Source: Antedon mediterranea
Taxonomy: Eukaryota; Echinodermata; Crinoidea; Comatulida; Antedonidae
Assembly: GCF_964355755.1 (NCBI RefSeq)
Contig: NC_092675.1
Span: 627,001 to 687,000 of the forward strand
Length of the DNA stretch: 60,000 bases
Reading direction: 5' to 3'
Shown: in pieces, positions 33,663 to 44,235 of the stretch
How positions within the stretch are numbered: position 1 is the stretch's first letter
Layout: each line of letters starts with the position of its first letter
Program-made: the position numbers and the translations under genes
Notes under the pieces: model-generated
The model's database searches: none
The model's input: the letters and a program-made list of their open reading frames with translations, nothing else
Told to the model about the DNA's origin: nothing

Positions 33663-34419
33663 GATACAAATATTATGATTCCAATAACAGCAGCATATAA
33701 GTTCCAATTATGAGAGAAGCTACCCAAAGTATTCCTTTAAACATACGTTGTTCGTTAAGCACAACGAGATGGGCAGAAATGCAAAGTATACTCCAAGCTT
33801 GCCTTCTTCGGACACAACTAATGCTGCAGTAGTATTGTCAATATGGCTGGAGTACTCTTCTCATGATTCTTAAAGTAATTCCAAGGTTGTCATCCACCTA
33901 TTGACAGATAAACAATGTTCAAGTGTTTAATCAGTACAAAAATGACGACTGTCCTAACCATAGCCTACCTTCTATAATAGTCTCTATCTTTCTCCACCTA
34001 ATATACGATGACACAAGCCATTTCTTAAAAACTGTTAGAGTCTTACTATACAAGGAATATGATACCATCCTATTTATTATATATATAATATACAATCAGT
34101 GCCAACATTATTCATTATATAGAAACTGAAATCGAAACAGAACCCCGGTCATCGTATTGATGAAATGCAAATATAAGCAATACTCCCGCACACCAGTATT
34201 GATTTTTGTAATAAATGAACAACTAACATATGTCTTTGGACAGGTTTGTAATAGCTTCAGTTGATTAGTTATTTACGACGAGATACCTCAGTACAACCAG
34301 GTACCTAATTTATTGATAATAAACCGATTATAATTAATAAAAGGTGATTTTCTTGAGCGCAGTTTGTATGGATCGTCAGCGTTGTTGTTGATTGTAATAA
34401 TATGTAATATATATCCCTA
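33663..34419. other. non-coding, nothing recognised
   Basis: Spacer between two family A elements; no gene. Confidence 0.45.
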
Positions 34420-34552
34420 AGCTCTGCCTACACTATCAAAACATTATGTTAAAAAAATGTGATGTGTCCATACATGGACATGACGATGTAATATCACTAC
34501 CATATTTTGACATATCACTACCATATTTGAGTTCGATAGTGTAGACAGAGCT
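34420..34552. mobile_element. palindromic MITE, family A copy 2 (133 bp)
   Basis: Ends AGCTCTGCCTACACTATCAA and GATAGTGTAGACAGAGCT form the terminal inverted repeat. The centre has ATATCACTACCATATTT twice in tandem, a duplication also seen in copies at 39,299 and 52,250 but not in the copy at 33,425. Confidence 0.88.
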
Positions 34553-34619
34553 TTGAAATAAAAATTTTTATAATTATTCAGTATAGTTGTCTGGGGCAGC
34601 AGATCAAGAATTTTACGCG

Positions 34620-35403
34620 ATCAAGATTTACGTGATAAATTGTACGTGCCTTCCTCCGTTTTACTATTAATTTATAAATCACTCTTTTTGCCACATTTAA
34701 TTTATGGTATAACCGTTTGGGGTTTTACTTCAAAAATTAATTTAAACCGTATTTATATTTTGCAAAAAAGAGCTTTAAGATCAGTTTATAATGTTCATTA
34801 CCTCCACCATTCTGCTCCTCTTTTTGTCTTATCTAATACACTTAATATTTACGACTTACTTACAAAAAATGTTGCTTTATTTATGTTTAAATTCAAACAT
34901 AATCAACTGCCCAGAATTTTTGATACTTATTTTCAAACTTTTAGTTCAGTTCATAATTATAATACCAGAAATAAATTTGATTATGCTTATGATTGTTTTA
35001 ATACGGAGGTTGGCAAGCATGATATAACTTTTCAAGGACCAAAAATTTGGAATTCTTTACCAGATGAAATTAAAATTATTAATTTTATATCTTCATCTAA
35101 GTTCAAACTACATGAATACCTTGTTTCTACTATTATTGTTTAAGTTGATCATATATCTGTCTTAAGTCAAATAATAACTGCATTTGTTAAGTTAAATGTC
35201 TTTTTATGTTCATTATCATATATTATATATATTTCTTACCTTACCTTATTTTTAATTATGTTGCCAGGACCCCACATTTTAAAGCTTAAGCTTCCAGTGG
35301 GGTACCCCTTTTTCTCATTTATTATCTATTATTTTTAGAAAATGTTAACTGTATTTTGTTTTTATTTGAGAAATAAAAATTATTGATTGATTGATTGATT
35401 GAT
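34620..35403 (+). mobile_element. CR1-group LINE, 5'-truncated 3' end with stem-loop and (ATTG)n tail
   Basis: The element keeps only the last part of its reverse transcriptase ORF, then a 3' UTR of about 255 bp that ends in AAATAAAAATTATTGATTGATTGATTGATTGA. In the UTR, ACCCCAC (35,269-35,275) pairs with GTGGGGT (35,297-35,303), and the loop contains the palindrome AAGCTTAAGCTT. A 3' stem-loop followed by short tandem tail repeats is typical of CR1/L2-group elements, where the reverse transcriptase recognises it. The 5' boundary is approximate. Confidence 0.8.
34640..35143 (+). CDS. C-terminal part of a LINE reverse transcriptase (fragment)
   Basis: This open frame of 167 codons encodes YKSLFLPHLIYGITVWG, IYILQKRALRSVYN, HNYNTRNKF, TFQGPKIWNSLPDEIK and ends with FKLHEYL. 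That succession is the standard thumb and C-terminal region of CR1/Jockey-group reverse transcriptases. The frame continues upstream without an ATG (LRDKLYVPSS), so it is a fragment with no start codon of its own. The catalytic FxDD region is absent. The frame is intact to its natural stop, which suggests a fairly young insertion. Confidence 0.88.
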   Translation: MYVPSSVLLLIYKSLFLPHLIYGITVWGFTSKINLNRIYILQKRALRSVYNVHYLHHSAPLFVLSNTLNIYDLLTKNVALFMFKFKHNQLPRIFDTYFQTFSSVHNYNTRNKFDYAYDCFNTEVGKHDITFQGPKIWNSLPDEIKIINFISSSKFKLHEYLVSTIIV

Positions 35404-35953
35404 AAAAAAGTATTGTGCGCGGCGGAAACATGGTAAATTTATACTTCAAGATAATTTTGAATGTATTATACCAAAAATAAGGGTATGAAATGGGCCTATA
35501 AACATTTATAATGCAGTACATTCGATATCATTAAAGTAAAATGATATACTGCTGGAAGTACATATATTGTTGTTTTTAATTTCCTTTGGATCATGAACGC
35601 ATTAGGATTACTACACAGCAGCTGCCAAAACACGTTATTATCATAGTTGATTTTAGTTCATGTTTTTACAGAGGATTTATACTTATTTATCTTGTCTATC
35701 GTTTCATCATTGCCTTCTGTTAGATAATGTATGTTACCTAAGCGTCTGTTAGATGGCAGTATATTGACGATCATTTATCATCTTTATCTTATGTAATTTA
35801 TAATAGTTTTCTTATTTCTTTTTTTTATAAAGGATAATATGGGCCGAAAATTGTAAAAAGGAGGTGCGGTTCTCCTGTAAAATAAGAAAAAGTGTGAAGT
35901 GTTTTTTAAAATGGAGTTACCAATAAAAGAAAAACGTAATAGGTAACCATGCC
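35404..35953. other. non-coding, nothing recognised
   Basis: Flank between the LINE and the inverted family C copy; nothing supported. Confidence 0.45.
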
Positions 35954-36066
35954 TATTTTCAGTCGCGTGCAACGCGACTCTACAGCTCACTATGTCGGTC
36001 GGTCGGTCGGTCGGTCGGTAAACACTAACTTGAGCACGCGAATGCAGCCATGTATATGGCCTTGTT
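35954..36066 (-). repeat. family C repeat copy 2, inverted relative to copy 1
   Basis: AGTCGCGTGCAACGCGACT, a short hairpin, then CTACAGCTCACTATGTC, a (GGTC)n tract, AAACACTAACTTGAGCACGC and GCCATGTATATGGCCTTGTT. This is the reverse complement of the copy at 32,801, except that the region past GAGTC ends in the hairpin instead of the B-box-bearing extension. Confidence 0.85.
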
Positions 36067-37677
36067 CGATACCGTGCCTATAACCCTATTAATTAAGTCT
36101 TATTCGGTTTGTTTATAAAGAGCTTACTTGAGGATCATAGGCATCGACGTTACCGGGCATACTTGAAATACTCACAATTTAAAACATTAGGGAATTGGAA
36201 AAATATGCAACAGTGTTTACTTGATAACTAATCAACACGTTTTTGACGAACGTTGTTTCTGCAGACTTTTTGATTTATTTTTGACAACGTCAATCATGAC
36301 ATAACATACGAAAGGCTGGTTCCGATAGCAATAATATCTCATTGGTAGATATGGTATAAACAACATTGTTTCTAATTTGCAACCAATACATCTATTTTGC
36401 CATGATGAAAACGACTTTAGTGCCGCAATTAGTAAAAATTTGGCAAAAGTCAGAAGGTTCCTGGCAAGACTATTATGGGATGGGAATGAAACGTGTGTGA
36501 GGATGGATATTAAATAAAGAAAGGAGATAGAAAGTGAACTTACATTGTATCTTGTTTGTGCGTAAATAAGGCATATTTATATACGGCAATAGAAGTTCAT
36601 ACAACAACGATTGGCTGTTATATAAATGCTTAAAATTCGCCGATCCTCCGGTACTACTGTAGCAATGTACAATGGCTATCCAACCTACTACATTTCAACC
36701 GTTATGCATTTGTAATTAATCACGCATAACGAAGAGTAACTAGTGCAACAACAACAATTGATTGATTGGTTGAAACGTAGAAACGAATCACCGTAATAAC
36801 TGACGTAGTGACGTAACGTATAGCTTTACAAACTTCCGTAAATTATTTACACTGTGTCGCACAAGGAAAGAGTGAAATTAAACGTTTTTCCCTTGTCGCA
36901 TTAAGAAGGATTTGAACAAAACAAAATAATAACTGATTACGTATACAAACGAAAGTGAAATACGCTAAGAATGATAAAAGACCACTTACCAAGCTAAATA
37001 TTAACATATCCAGGTGATACTAAGGTGCAACATGTGTCATCTGTCAGATCAATCACTGTGTACGTCAGTTTGAGTGTTAATATCACCCTCATAATAATTC
37101 CACTTATAGATTATTAGATAATGACATAAAATTCCATTGTGAATTCGAATCGAATTATGCTTCTATGTATAGCAGGCCTGATATAGAGTTACACGTGACA
37201 TATGTTTCAAAAAGCGATTGCATAACTCATATTAAATATTTACAAAAAGGTCAAAAGCCACAATATATGTAATAATTTAAAATGTAGGTTGTGGTATGAT
37301 TCCAAATGGAAGGGTATCTGGTATACTGCGTTGATATGATTACACTATTATCTAAGACACATCTATATCATACTGTTTTAAGAGATCAAACTGTACCGGT
37401 TGTATTCAAGTTGATATCGACTCCTACACGAATCGTTTACTGGACAGCGGCGGTACTCATATGTGAATTAAGAAACGGATCCGATGTCTCGAAAATATAT
37501 GTCACTTCAAATCGTTGTGACGTAATGTATATAGTTATATTAACAGTGTCAATATTTTTTTTCTCTTTCAAAATATTCACGTGACGCATAATTTACAGTA
37601 ATTACTTATTTTCTTGGTCGGTTTAACAAATGCAAAAATGGAATTTCTTTATTATTACGTATGCGTATGTCATTTAT
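36067..37677. other. non-coding, nothing recognised
   Basis: About 1.6 kb with no supported gene. An open frame at 37,306-37,584 has no recognisable similarity. Confidence 0.45.
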
Positions 37678-37943
37678 GGACGTAACGCAAGGATGTAAAG
37701 CACCGTAAAGATTGCTTCTCACTAGGATGAAACGCAAGGACGTAAGCGCAATGTAAAGCTTGGTTCCCACTGGAGACAAAACGCAAGTACGTAAAGCAAC
37801 GCAACCGTGTTGACCAATTACAATCGAAAGTGCGGATAATCCATAGCTTGTGATTGGTCAACTCGCTTACGTTGCGTTTACGTCCTTGCGTTGCGTTTTA
37901 GTAGGAAGGAATCAAGCTTAAAGCTTGGTTCATACGCCACGTA
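37678..37943. mobile_element. cluster of family B MITEs: one full copy and two partial
   Basis: A full copy spans 37,756-37,919: AAGCTTGGTTCCCACTGG at the left, AGGAAGGAATCAAGCTT at the right, with TTGACCAATTACAATCG and TGTGATTGGTCAACTCG mirrored in the middle and ACGCAA/TTGCGT arms. To its left (37,678-37,755) is a second, partial set of ACGTAACGCAAGGA arms. To its right, after TTAA, another AAGCTTGGTT end begins and stops near 37,943. It looks like repeated insertion of one family into its own end. Confidence 0.78.
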
Positions 37944-39298
37944 ATGATAATAATAATAAGTATTATATATTATATAATAGTATAGGCTTAATAATACGTC
38001 TGATAACAATAGGTTTTAATAAACACCATCGTTACATTTGCATTGCGTCTATGACCCAATGCTATTTTAATCTGCAAACGCATTTACGACGTTCCAACAG
38101 ATGCATCAGTATGGCGCGCACTAAAAATAAATTGCTCATAATTTGTAATCAAACATGACGATGTATTTTTTTTCTAGCAAAAGCAGCAATATGTATAAAT
38201 ATAGGCTCAGTGCAATTTGTTTACCATTCATTAATATTTTAAATGAGAAAAGTTGCGATAGGGAAACAGCTGTTGTAGATGCATCTATGTTGACACGTAT
38301 ATGTAAGTACGAATTAAATTAGTATTTAAATATATTTATATATATATTACGTAAGTATATTAGGTGTTGATCATCGTCATAATATTGACATTTGAAATTT
38401 GAAATAAAAGGCAAGAGTAAGGCAGGATCCCATGAAGATACTGAATTAGGAATGTTAGTCCACCAGTCGACGATTTTGGCTTAAAATTCAAGTAGTATAC
38501 GTATGAAACGCCATATGTGCCAAAATATTTATCGTTTTTTAACTAATATTAAGTCAAAACTCCGTCTGGAACCCAGAATAGAAGCTGATGTTCATAATGT
38601 TCGTCTTCCGTCCATTCTATTTTTTTTTCTGGTGCTCTTTATTTTTTTATATTAATCAAGTTAATAGACAGATATACTACTGTATATGATTATGGAGCTC
38701 GATTATCGATGGATGGCCTTCGAAATGTGTTGTGTTGAAACTGATTTTTCTTATGGCAATCGTTAACCTGTTATAAAGCAAAATGAATGTTAACAACGAA
38801 GGCTTCTTACCGTCTTATTTAATTTCGTTGATTAGGTCCAGCTAGAAAAAACTATACGGTTAAACATAATATCAATAAAACAAAAACGATATCTTTTATG
38901 AAAAAGAACAGTTCTTGGAAATGTAAAACGATTTATCTTGCCGAAAATGTAATATGTCGAAATGTTACCCGTGGCAATGTACATATCCGATAGCATTCGT
39001 CTGTGATATCATTAAGAAATATATATTTTTTGCCGCAAAGTTATTTCAGCTAACTACGGTGCATAAGCGTTGTAATTCAATCAAATATTCCAATATATTT
39101 TCAATAAAGGTTAAAATAAGGTATTGAATTGATAACATTAATCAATACTCTGTAAAAAGTCACGTGACGTATAACGCAATTATGTATTTTCAATCGATTT
39201 CTGAATAGTCAATGGCTTTCCACCCATAAGTGAGTAGATTGAATGACGTGTAATCACAATGACAGAATTCAGGGAAAGAATAATGATTTAGCAGTATC
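37944..39298. other. non-coding, nothing recognised
   Basis: No supported feature in 1.35 kb. Confidence 0.45.
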
Positions 39299-39430
39299 AA
39301 GCCTTGTCTACACTAGCAAACTTTATGTGACAAAAAAATGTGATGTGCCTATATGGACACTATGATGTCATATCACTACCATATTTGGGAAAATCACTCC
39401 CATATTTGGGTACGGTAGTGTAGACAGAAG
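39299..39430. mobile_element. palindromic MITE, family A copy 3
   Basis: AAGCCTTGTCTACACTAGCAAAC at the left and GGTAGTGTAGACAGAAG at the right, with TGTGACAAAAAAATGTGATG and the CACTACCATATTTGGG module (duplicated in diverged form) inside. Confidence 0.85.
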
Positions 39431-41240
39431 TGATTTACAGGAAATGTATTTATAGAAGGCGAAGACATAATGTAAGAATGAAAAAAAAAATCGCCTTAAC
39501 TGCGATTCGAATTCAACTGGGGCTTTCATGGTATGGTTCAAATGTTCGATTGGACACGCAGTAGTTGTCGAGTGTACAGCAGAGATCTAATAGATATACG
39601 TCCACTTGCTTCTAAAAAAACTTTAACCGAACCGATCCAATATGGTGATTAACACGAACAAGTAGTTCTATCGAGGTTTTTTTCGAGATGGAAGAGATAG
39701 TACAAAGCTAAGGCGTCTCCGTATGTTTTATTTGTTGAGAATAACATAGGTAGGTCTACACAGCATCAATCACTATCATAATAATTTGTTTATGTATCAA
39801 AATAACTGTAATTGAAATTAAAGTAATTAATTAAAGTAATTAATTAAAGTAATTAAAGTAATTAAATGAAACCGTATAAACAATATGAAGATCTTGTTAA
39901 TTCTGCGACAATACTTGTAGACCTGCAGGCAGTTAAAATATTCATGATCATTCGGTGAGACTCGAACCAATGACCTCTCATTTACACGGCGATTTGTTTG
40001 CAGACCTCGCTAAACTTAACTCTATTTCAAAGCAAGCAGACACGTGGGTACACGCACACAGGAAAAGCGTCAGCGACACGCATTCAGTCATTCAGAACAT
40101 TTTAAAAATGTACGTTTTTAATGTAAGTAGACGAACTGTCTGCATCAAGGGACTGTTTCGTAAAGTTAAATAACATTGGCTATCCGTCCGTTTTTCACAT
40201 GCCATAAAATCACAAATACGTGTACACACCATTTTAATCTAAATTCAAGTCATATACAAATTAGTAGCAATTAAGGTGTTAATAATGAGTATCTGTCAGC
40301 AGAAAACAACGTTATAATAGCCTACCTAGACGATTCTCAGTAGGCCTACTGCATAGTCAAGTTATCATGGCAATCGGTGATACGCCGTTAAAAATTCCAA
40401 ACTTAAAATCGTTATACAATTTTAGAGAAAAGGTAAAAAGCACGTTAAAGCACAAAAAAAAAAAAAATAACTGCTTATAACATACCGTACGTTGGTGTAA
40501 AATAAATTACGCATTATCGCATTATTATTATATATGATTCAAACCGTAGGCCTAAAATGTGCAAAATAATGCAATAACTCATAATAAAATGAATTATGAT
40601 CAAAAGAATTTACCTGAAGGCTATTATAGTCCCACTAAGAAATTGAAAGAAAACATGAAAAAACTACAGTATTTCTGCGCACGTTCAGTTGAGAGGTATA
40701 ATGCACATAAGTTAAAGTTACACGCATTTTGCGTTGGGTGACGTTTGGCGTAAACGCGTAAGTAATTAATCAATTGACGGTGGACACGGGCCATGCATCA
40801 TGTACATATATAAGCGCGTTATAGACTGGTTATACCTGCAGTAGGTAGGCTTGCTAATAGTGCATGCCACGTTACTTCACATAAACGAAGAAACTTGTGC
40901 GATTGTTACAACTTGGTGCAATCAATTATCCTTCAACAGTGTTGTATTACGACTCATTAAACTATTTCAATAAACACTGTGAAAGTCAGATATCGCTTTA
41001 AAATTGACTTTGGAATTTCATTAATAGAATAGCATACGGTACGCTTTACTAGACGTATACATATAATTTATATTGACTTTAATTGCTACATCTATACATA
41101 TATTTACATTAAATTTATTGATAAAAAATTACCTACTTTATGAATAATATCGGCTTAATAGTCATAGATTTAAATATACAGTGCATTTCAAACACATTTA
41201 ATACACTAGGTGCACTTAAATTGAAAATTGAAGAGTTTTG
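39431..41240. other. non-coding, nothing recognised
   Basis: No gene supported. Short slippage of AATTAAAGT at 39,820-39,870. Confidence 0.45.
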
Positions 41241-41395
41241 AATTTAAACCTCACTCCTCTCATGTTGATAGCGATGGTTAGACCTATCTTAATTTAAACC
41301 TCACTCCTCTCATGTTGATAGCGATGGTTAGACCTATCTTAATTTAAACCTCACTCCTCTCATGTTGATAGCGATGGTTAGACCTATCTTAATTT
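41241..41395. repeat. 50-bp minisatellite, three identical copies
   Basis: AATTTAAACCTCACTCCTCT followed by CATGTTGATAGCGATGGTTA and GACCTATCTT begins at 41,241, 41,291 and 41,341. No differences were seen between the copies. Confidence 0.96.
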
Positions 41396-41541
41396 TAACT
41401 TACGGCTTATTAGCAGCAATCAAATTAATATCATTCATTCAGTGAGTTCCTATCACGTGTCGTGCATTATCCATTTTAAATGTTTTAGTACTATTGCACG
41501 TTCAATTCATGTTCATTTATTTAGACAAAAAGCAGCATGGA

Positions 41542-41605
41542 CCTTACACAAGAAGAAATGCATTTCTACAGTTCCTTACACAAGAAGAAATGCATTTCTA
41601 CAGTT
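41542..41605. repeat. 32-bp direct duplication
   Basis: CCTTACACAAGAAGAAATGC followed by ATTTCTACAGTT occurs at 41,542 and 41,574. Confidence 0.93.
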
Positions 41606-42594
41606 TTCCTTTTACAAAATAAAAATATGTTATAATGGCAGAAAAGGCAAACTAGTGGGGAAAGCAGCGTGGGTTTCAATTGACAATTTCAAAGAAAAAA
41701 AAAACACCTCCAAAATATCAATATGTCAATAATGCGTGACAAATTCAACTCCTGACCCCTAATAATATAAACTTACTCCAACGTTGATTTAACTTCGGAT
41801 CAAAACTTACTGCACATTCCAATCATTTAATTATCTAAAGATCGTTTTGTCTTTAAACCATCATAAATAAGCAACTTCGTATTATATATTGTATTACGTT
41901 CACACGTAGGCGCATCGCATGCAAGATTAGTATTTATGATCGCAGTATTATTATCGTTATATAGTTAGTATAATGTGAATGATGTCATTTAATTCAATTT
42001 CATTGTGAATATGTTAAAAATTGAAGATGCTCAAATAAATATTATATTATTGTTAAATCTTTACAATCTACTCTCGTAGATGTAGCCAAATAAAGGTTAC
42101 AACAACTTTAGAACCAATGTAAGGAGGTCTACCACAATTAATTCAATTAGCGGTAGGCCGGGTCAAAAAAATTGACGACGTTTGAGGCATCTTCCATAGG
42201 CCTATACTAGTATCTAATTTGTAAAAATACTTCCTCGTCTGAACCGAGCCTTACACTCCTTGTCAATGAAATTATGTCCATGATAATCCAACCAAGAAGG
42301 AAAATGAAATACGCATGCGTACACATACAATTGCTTTTGTCGAAACCAACTTCCTTACAAGATTAATATTCATCTCACGTTAAGATGTCAAACGCCGGGA
42401 ATAGTTGTCAAGAAGTATTTCTACAATGCTTCTATTTTGGTTTTACTATTGTAACAAATGAACAAGATTGCATCAATCGCAGACTGCTGCTTTAAACGCA
42501 CTTGTTGTCTGAATGATTTTATTGGAGCTTAAAACAATCTATATTATCAATCGGTAACAATATTCATGTAGATTTAAGAATTCACTTATGACTA
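41606..42594. other. non-coding, nothing recognised
   Basis: No supported feature. Confidence 0.45.
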
Positions 42595-42745
42595 AAGCTT
42601 GGTTCCCACTAGGACGTAACGCAAGACGTAAGCGCAACGCAAGGTAATTTAACCAATCAAATGCGATGGATTATTCGAACTATTGCTTGTCATTGGTGGC
42701 AACTCGCCTGCGTTGCGCTTACGTCTTTTCATTGCGTCCTAAGTG

Positions 42746-43311
42746 ATTGCGTCATTGATTTTAGGACTAAACATAAATTTAATTTTCAACCAATCACTAT
42801 CAAAGGTAAAGAAATTGAAATTGTTGACCAGTACAAGTATCTAGGAATTGTTTTCAATGATAAACTGAGTTGGGGAGACCATATAGACTTCATCAGCAAA
42901 AACTTAAGTCCCAGAATGTATTGTATGAGAACTTTATATAAATTTAACTCCTGTGATTTGATGTTACTTTCGTTCTATAGATCCGTTATATGTAGTGTTT
43001 GGACGTATTGCCTCTCCTGTTGGGCTGGTAATGTTACCGGAGGGAATAAAGGACGCCTTGAAACTTTCATCCGTCGGGCTGGTAAAATGATTGGTCTGGA
43101 ACTGTCTTCCTTTACCGATGTGCACCTAGAACACCTCCAGAAAGATTTCGAACGCATTGAGTCGGATGCCTCTCATCCTCTCCACAAAGTGATCATAGAC
43201 CAACTTAATCCAAGTGGTAGATTGAGGCTCCTCAGTGTGAAAACAAATCGATTTGCTAAATCCTTTATTCCCTCCGGTATCATCCAGTACAACAGGAAGT
43301 CAAGAAGATAA
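42746..43311 (+). CDS. C-terminal part of an L2-like LINE reverse transcriptase (fragment)
   Basis: The LINE-derived part of the frame has CVIDFR, then IEIVDQYKYLGIVFNDKLSW, SFYRSVICSVWTYCLSCW, IRRAGKMIGL, DASHPLH, PSGRLRLLSVKTNRF and SFIPSGI before its stop. This order (KYLG...LSW, FYRSVI, AGKxIG, HPLH, PSGR, TNRF, SFxP) is the L2-clade reverse-transcriptase C-terminus. The open frame extends 28 codons upstream into the MITE (from 42,661), which is fortuitous. Catalytic motifs are absent. The frame is uninterrupted, so the insertion is young. Confidence 0.9.
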
Positions 43312-43455
43312 TTTTATATTGTAATTTTTAGATGTTTTTATATGAATGGTTTTATGCTATATTTGTTTTTATAGTGTTTTCTTTGTTATTATGACGAGCA
43401 ATGAATTTCCTTTTGAGGATCAATAAAAGTTATCTTATCTTATCTTATCTTATCT
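42746..43455 (+). mobile_element. L2-like LINE 3' end, 5'-truncated, with (TTATC)n tail
   Basis: About 710 bp inserted in the family B MITE, flanked by the 6-bp target duplication TAAGTG (42,740-42,745 and 43,456-43,461). It holds the end of a reverse transcriptase ORF, a short UTR with TTTTGAGGATCAATAAAAG, and a tail of four to five TTATC units. The short duplication, 5' truncation and microsatellite-like tail fit target-primed reverse transcription of an L2/CR1-group element. Confidence 0.88.
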
Positions 43456-43478
43456 TAAGTGGGCCGGGAACCAAGCTT

Positions 43479-44023
43479 TAATAACACGTTTTTGTACTTT
43501 ATTTTAAGCATAACTTTGCTTTTACAATTACAAAGTTATTTAACAAAATTTAAAATCAGTTATTAATTGTCCCGTACACCATGCTACTTGAATCTTAGAG
43601 CTGATTATAATTTAACTGACTTATAATATTGTAATAACCGCTTTTAAAGTTATATTACAACCTAGTTATTAGAGTGGCCATTTCAAGTAAAATTGAAGAA
43701 GATCAGCGCAAAACTAATCAGGTAATCTGTACGCTGTAGCAAATGTAGGGCCTGTGCACGTCGAGTGTTTGTATATTGGATTCCCTACAAACTCATTATT
43801 GTGCGCCAGGCATAATTATTATGCGCTAGGTAATCATGTTTGATTTGTCCTTATGGATAATTAGTCAGAATGAATACAAATGGAATATTGACAAAGGATA
43901 TAACAATATTGCCTTTAATTACAATATCCATGCTATTAATGAATGACTGAATGCTGACACAACTCGAGAAATTCAGTCATGTTCAAAATCAAATCAACGT
44001 TCTTAAATTGGAGATAGTAAATT
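43479..44023. other. non-coding, nothing recognised
   Basis: No supported feature. Confidence 0.45.
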
Positions 44024-44147
44024 AACAAGGCAATATACATGGTCGCAGTCGCGTGCTCAAGTTAGTGTTTACCGACCGACCGACCAACCGACCGATTAAC
44101 CAACCGACATAGTGAGCTGTAGAGACGCGTTGCACGCGACTAAAAAA
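44024..44147 (+). repeat. family C repeat copy 3
   Basis: AACAAGGCAATATACATGG, GTGCTCAAGTTAGTGTTTAC, an interrupted (CCGA)n tract with CCAACCGATTAACC, then GACATAGTGAGCTGTAGAGA and CGCGTTGCACGCGACTAAAAA. Same orientation as copy 1, and same right end as copy 2. Confidence 0.85.
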
Positions 44148-44187
44148 GTAAATAAACACTCAGAAACTGAGCAAAATACTTACCAAA

Positions 44188-44235
44188 ATACAGAGAGCGA
44201 CAGAGGGCGTCCTATTAACTATTTCGACTTATGTT
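44188..44235 (+). repeat. AGAGGGCG dispersed repeat
   Basis: AATACAGAGAGCGACAGAGG followed by GCGTCCTATTAA matches the copies near 15,862 and 16,452 (AATACAGAGCGGCAGAGGGC). Confidence 0.5.

Larger units (their letters stand above)
42595..43478. mobile_element. family B MITE split by an L2-like LINE insertion
   Basis: The left part of the MITE (42,595-42,745) starts AAGCTTGGTTCCCACTAGG and contains ACGCAAGACGTAAGCGCAACGC, the mirrored CCAATCA / TCATTGGTGG centre and TTGCGTCCTAAGTG. The right end resumes at 43,456 with TAAGTGGGCCGGGAACCAAGCTT. Without the insert the right arm would read TTGCGTCCTAAGTGGGAACCAAGCTT, the mirror of the left end, apart from a small GCCG insertion. TAAGTG is duplicated on both sides of the LINE. 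Confidence 0.88.

Noticed and set aside
42661-42745. N-terminal part of the LINE-containing open frame as genuine protein
   Set aside because: These codons lie in the palindromic MITE left of the target duplication, so the extension is accidental.
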